Below are positions 5,832 through 6,950 of a stretch of DNA of 6,950 nt, one piece after another. Each line of letters opens with the position of its first letter. The stretch's first letter is position 1. This DNA comes from Brevundimonas sp. (GTDB lineage: Bacteria > Pseudomonadota > Alphaproteobacteria > Caulobacterales > Caulobacteraceae), in the NCBI RefSeq assembly GCF_031082345.1, contig NZ_JAVHLH010000155.1:1-6950 (forward strand), read 5' to 3'. The position numbers were made by a program, and so were the translations under genes. The notes under the pieces are model-generated. The model was given only the letters and a program-made list of their open reading frames with translations. It searched no databases and was not told the DNA's origin.

Positions 5832-6950
5832 ATGCCCAAGCTGACGACCGCCATCGACCGCAACAGCCCCGCCTTCAAGGCGCTCGACGCCCACAACCGC
5901 GCCCTGCGCGACGAGCTGCGCGAACGCGTGGCCCAGGCCGCCCTCGGCGGTCCCGAGAAGTCGCGCGACCGCCACGTCGCCCGCGGCAAGTTGCTGCCCC
6001 GCGACCGCGTCGAGCGGCTGCTGGACCCCGGCTCGCCCTTCCTCGAGATCGGCCAGCTGGCCGCCTGCGACATGTATAAGGGCGAGGCCCCCGGCGCCGG
6101 CATGATCTGCGGCGTCGGCCGGGTCTCGGGCCGCGAGGTCATGATCGTCGCCAACGACCCGACGGTGAAGGGCGGCGCCTATTTCCCGATGACGGTGAAG
6201 AAGCACCTACGGGCCCAGGAGATCGCCGAGCAGAACCGCCTGCCCTGCGTCTATCTGGTCGATTCCGGCGGCGCCAACCTGCCGCACCAGGCCGAGGTCT
6301 TTCCCGACCGCGACCATTTCGGCCGCATCTTCTTCAACCAGGCCCGGATGTCGGCGAAAGGCATCCCCCAGATCGCCTGCGTCATGGGCTCCTGCACCGC
6401 CGGCGGCGCCTATGTCCCGGCCATGTCGGACGAGAGTGTCATTGTCCGCGAACAGGGCACTATCTTCCTCGCCGGCCCGCCGCTGGTGAAGGCCGCCACC
6501 GGCGAGGTCATCTCGGCGGAGGAGCTGGGCGGAGCCGAGACCCACGGCCGCAAGTCCGGCGTGGTCGACTATGTCGCCGAAAACGACGAGCACGCGCTCG
6601 AGATCGTCCGCACCATCGTCGACAGCCTGAACACGGTGAAGCGGGTCGACCTCGACGTGCGCGAGCCGCGCGCCCCGGCCTTCGACGCCGAGGAGCTGTA
6701 CGGGATCATCCCCGACGACGTCCGCGCCCCCTATGACGTGCGTGAGGTCATCGCCCGCCTCGTCGACGGCTCGGAGTTCGACGAGTTCAAGGCCCTGTAC
6801 GGCACGACCCTGGTGTGCGGCTTCGCCCGCATCTGGGGCTATCCGGTCGCCATCCTCGCCAACAACGGCGTGCTGTTCGGCGAGTCGGCCGTCAAGGGGG
6901 CGCATTTCATCGAACTGTGCGACAAACGCGTCACCCCATTGCTTTTCCTT
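5832..6950 (+). CDS. mccB: Methylcrotonoyl-CoA carboxylase, carboxyltransferase (beta) subunit, 5' part
   Basis: The reading frame is open from ATG 5832 to the end of the window: 373 codons, with family members usually about 535, so roughly two thirds is visible. The protein is a biotin-dependent carboxyltransferase that transfers CO2 from carboxybiotin to 3-methylcrotonyl-CoA, giving 3-methylglutaconyl-CoA in leucine degradation. It works with the biotin-carrying alpha subunit. Recognisable segments are the acyl-CoA-binding N-terminal crotonase-like domain with [11 protein letters not shown] (143-153), [17 protein letters not shown], and the glycine-rich oxyanion loop [17 protein letters not shown] (186-202), followed by [17 protein letters not shown]. 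The start of the C-terminal domain ([20 protein letters not shown] and [20 protein letters not shown]) is present. [20 protein letters not shown] favours MCC over propionyl-CoA or acetyl-CoA carboxylases; geranyl-CoA carboxylase is a less likely alternative. Downstream leucine-degradation genes (mccA, hydratase, dehydrogenase) are expected but unseen. Confidence 0.93.
   Translation, partial: MPKLTTAIDRNSPAFKALDAHNRALRDELRERVAQAALGGPEKSRDRHVARGKLLPRDRVERLLDPGSPFLEIGQLAACDMYKGEAPGAGMICGVGRVSGREVMIVANDPTVKGGAYFPMTVKKHLRAQEIAEQNRLPCVYLVDSGGANLPHQAEVFPDRDHFGRIFFNQARMSAKGIPQIACVMGSCTAGGAYVPAMSDESVIVREQGTIFLAGPPLVKAATGEVISAEELGGAETHGRKSGVVDYVAENDEHALEIVRTIVDSLNTVKRVDLDVREPRAPAFDAEELYGIIPDDVRAPYDVREVIARLVDGSEFDEFKALYGTTLVCGFARIWGYPVAILANNGVLFGESAVKGAHFIELCDKRVTPLLFL

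Noticed and set aside
5787..6905. Minus-strand frames opposite mccB
   Set aside because: The plus strand is continuously open and matches the MCC carboxyltransferase from start to window end, so these frames are shadows.

Overview
This GC-rich window has the gene content, codon use and promoter style of an alphaproteobacterium, most likely of the Caulobacterales (a Brevundimonas- or Caulobacter-like organism). That assignment is inferred from protein flavour, GC-rich third codon positions, near-leaderless starts and sigma-73-like promoter elements. No taxonomic marker was searched. The window is mainly chromosomal housekeeping sequence with no sign of phage, plasmid, transposase or CRISPR.

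Layout. The left edge (1-335, minus strand) is a translation module: tRNA-Tyr(GTA), then tRNA-Gly(TCC), then the first 16 codons of elongation factor Tu. Diverging from it is rlmB (483-1409, plus), a SpoU/TrmH-type 23S rRNA 2'-O-methyltransferase. It is followed by a YjbE-type TerC-family membrane protein (1461-2309, plus), which appears to have its own near-leaderless promoter. A strong bidirectional intrinsic terminator (2312-2340) separates terC from the convergent metG (2362-4068, minus; methionyl-tRNA synthetase). Upstream of metG, on the same strand, lies a MATE-family efflux transporter (4186-5526, minus). The right edge is the first 373 codons of mccB (from 5832, plus; methylcrotonoyl-CoA carboxylase carboxyltransferase subunit, leucine degradation), which runs off the window.

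Functional themes. Three of the loci serve translation: tRNA/tuf, rRNA methylation and Met-tRNA charging. TerC and MATE are transporters, and mccB begins a leucine/isovalerate catabolism locus that presumably continues to the right.

Non-coding structure is the most interesting part. (1) At 5603-5783, between the divergent MATE and mccB genes, is a 181-bp inverted pair of REP-like units. Each unit has the same conserved ends around a variable hairpin whose two strands have changed together. (2) At 4084-4187, between MATE and metG, a tandem GAGGGAC-type heptamer array is paired with an imperfect inverted copy that overlaps the MATE stop codon; the array would lie in the metG 5' leader. (3) The flanks of tRNA-Tyr can pair into a 12-bp extension of the acceptor stem. 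(4) Start codons at 1461 and 5832 follow a CCTA motif at the same 10-nt distance, consistent with leaderless transcription. No clearly new multi-gene system is present.
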